The translations under genes and the position numbers were made by a program. Of a stretch of 64,000 nucleotides of DNA, positions 63,165 to 64,000 are shown piece by piece. Position 1 is the first letter of the stretch. Each line of letters opens with the position of its first letter. The stretch spans positions 124,001 to 188,000 of the forward strand of contig JANWXD010000001.1 in the NCBI GenBank assembly GCA_025055455.1, read 5' to 3'. The notes under the pieces were generated by a model that had not been told where the DNA came from, searched no databases, and saw only the letters and a program-made list of their open reading frames with translations. The DNA comes from Bryobacteraceae bacterium. GTDB taxonomy: Bacteria; Acidobacteriota; Terriglobia; Bryobacterales; Bryobacteraceae.

Positions 63165-63971
63165 TCAGAGCACGTCGGCGAAGCCCCGTTTCAGCCGCCG
63201 GAAAAACAGCCCGCCCAGCAAAAACGCCCCCACGCCGTAAGCCGCCGCCACCGCCAGCCCTTGGGGATCCGGCAGGCGATAAGACAGCAACGCCTCCCGA
63301 TAGCCGCGGACGATATAAGCCATCGGGTTGGCCTGAATGAGAAACCGCAGTTGCGCCGGATACTGCTCCTCGGGAATGAAGATGGGCGTGGTCCAGAACC
63401 ACAGCGTCAGCACGACCACCAACACCTGCGCCGTGTCGCGGAGATACACGTGGAGCGCCGCGACGATCCAGCCGAGGCCCACCGCAAGCAATCCGACCAC
63501 GGCGGTGTAGACGGGCAGCGTGAGCACCATCGGGCCGAAATGGTTCGACCAGACGGCGATGGCCGCCACTGCGAGGGCCACGCCGATCGAATGGTGAATC
63601 AACGAGGACAGAAACACCGACAGCGGCACGATCTCCGAGGGAAACACCGTCTTGGTAATGAGCGTGGCGTTCTCGACGAGCGACGTCGCCGAGCGCTGCA
63701 CCGTGTCCTGCAACAGCAGCCACGGCAGGAAGCCGCAGAACAAGAACAGGGTGTAGTTCTGCGTCACCTCGCCGGGGCCAAGGCGCACCCTCAAGCACCA
63801 GTCGAAGACGAACGTCCAGCTCAGCAGCAGCACCAGCGGATGGATCACGCCCCAGACCCACCCCGCCGCGGACCCAACGAAACGTTTTTCGAAGTCCCGG
63901 CGCACCAGCTCGGCCAGAAGCGTGCGCCGCTCCACCAGGTTTTGGATAAAATACCGCCCGGGAAAGCGCAC
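63165..63971 (-). CDS. ABC-2 type polysaccharide/lipid export permease (Wzm/RfbA-like), start uncertain
   Basis: At least 268 residues with about six transmembrane helices. The N-terminal cytoplasmic segment has LLAELVRRDFEKRFVGSAAGWVWGVIHPLVLLLSW, the signature of ABC-2 permeases for O-antigen or teichoic-acid export, then YTLFLFCGFLPWLLLQDTVQRS and a C-terminal FIPEEQYPAQLRFLIQANPMAYIVRGYREALL. The GTG at 63971 is weak, and the frame stays open to the window edge, so the gene may begin beyond base 64000. The partner ATPase (Wzt-like) should lie just outside or elsewhere. Confidence 0.83.
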   Translation of the reverse strand: MRFPGRYFIQNLVERRTLLAELVRRDFEKRFVGSAAGWVWGVIHPLVLLLSWTFVFDWCLRVRLGPGEVTQNYTLFLFCGFLPWLLLQDTVQRSATSLVENATLITKTVFPSEIVPLSVFLSSLIHHSIGVALAVAAIAVWSNHFGPMVLTLPVYTAVVGLLAVGLGWIVAALHVYLRDTAQVLVVVLTLWFWTTPIFIPEEQYPAQLRFLIQANPMAYIVRGYREALLSYRLPDPQGLAVAAAYGVGAFLLGGLFFRRLKRGFADVL

Positions 63972-64000
63972 CCGTCCTGGGATTGCCGCCAGTGTCCCCA

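Overview
The window is a high-GC bacterial chromosome segment most likely from Acidobacteriota, order Bryobacterales (Solibacter/Bryobacter type). Three things point there. Four Oar-like TonB-dependent receptor genes are scattered through it. One secreted nuclease-like protein ends in a domain that reads like the Solibacter C-terminal domain TIGR03437. Many enzymes carry signal peptides, as expected of a polymer-degrading soil heterotroph. I see no rRNA, tRNA, CRISPR array, insertion sequence or phage gene. About 50 protein genes are supported, several with starts moved from the ORF track because of ribosome binding sites, -10 boxes or gene overlaps.

Layout. 0-12 kb is mostly minus strand: the 5' end of a DUF1385 gene, an operon of gamma-glutamyltransferase, Oar-like receptor and CapA-like protein, a plus-strand glycine C-acetyltransferase, then DinB-like, GH20-like, GNAT, amidohydrolase and UroD-like genes. 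12-18 kb is plus strand: a second receptor, then a secreted helical protein coupled to an NtrB/NtrC-type two-component pair and a tiny Cys/His-rich secreted peptide. 18-24 kb holds a secreted SGNH hydrolase and a two-gene 2-hydroxyacyl-CoA dehydratase activase-like system. 24.1-24.6 kb is a badly decayed gene, absent from the ORF track. 25-33 kb has polX, an AhpD-like protein, a dehydrogenase, three linked membrane-protein genes and threonine synthase. 33-43 kb has a third receptor, an inositol-phosphate synthase/epimerase operon, a LytTR regulator, ydcF, trmH/rarA and a PilZ protein. 43.8-48.9 kb is the chaperone/protease pair clpB-lon behind a near-consensus promoter. 48.9-54.5 kb has lutABC, two small unknowns and the TIGR03437 fusion protein. 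54.5-59.4 kb has a fourth receptor with a long structured leader, then an exported galactonate-dehydratase-like enzyme. 59.4-64 kb is a minus-strand run: ABC-2 permease, DUF72, YeiH-type exporter, two tiny coupled ORFs and ATP sulfurylase.

How it fits together. Receptors sit beside exported catabolic enzymes (GGT/CapA, amidohydrolase/UroD-like, DgoD-like), suggesting small outer-membrane uptake and degradation loci. Several genes have a -10 hexamer only 6-9 nt before the start codon, so leaderless or nearly leaderless mRNAs are likely common here. The observations most worth follow-up are the yeiH-small ORF-small ORF-sat overlap chain, the secreted-protein/NtrBC/Cys-His-peptide locus, the GGT-receptor-CapA operon, the structured leader at 54.5 kb, the 12-bp inverted repeat at 33.0 kb and the decayed secreted-protein gene at 24 kb.
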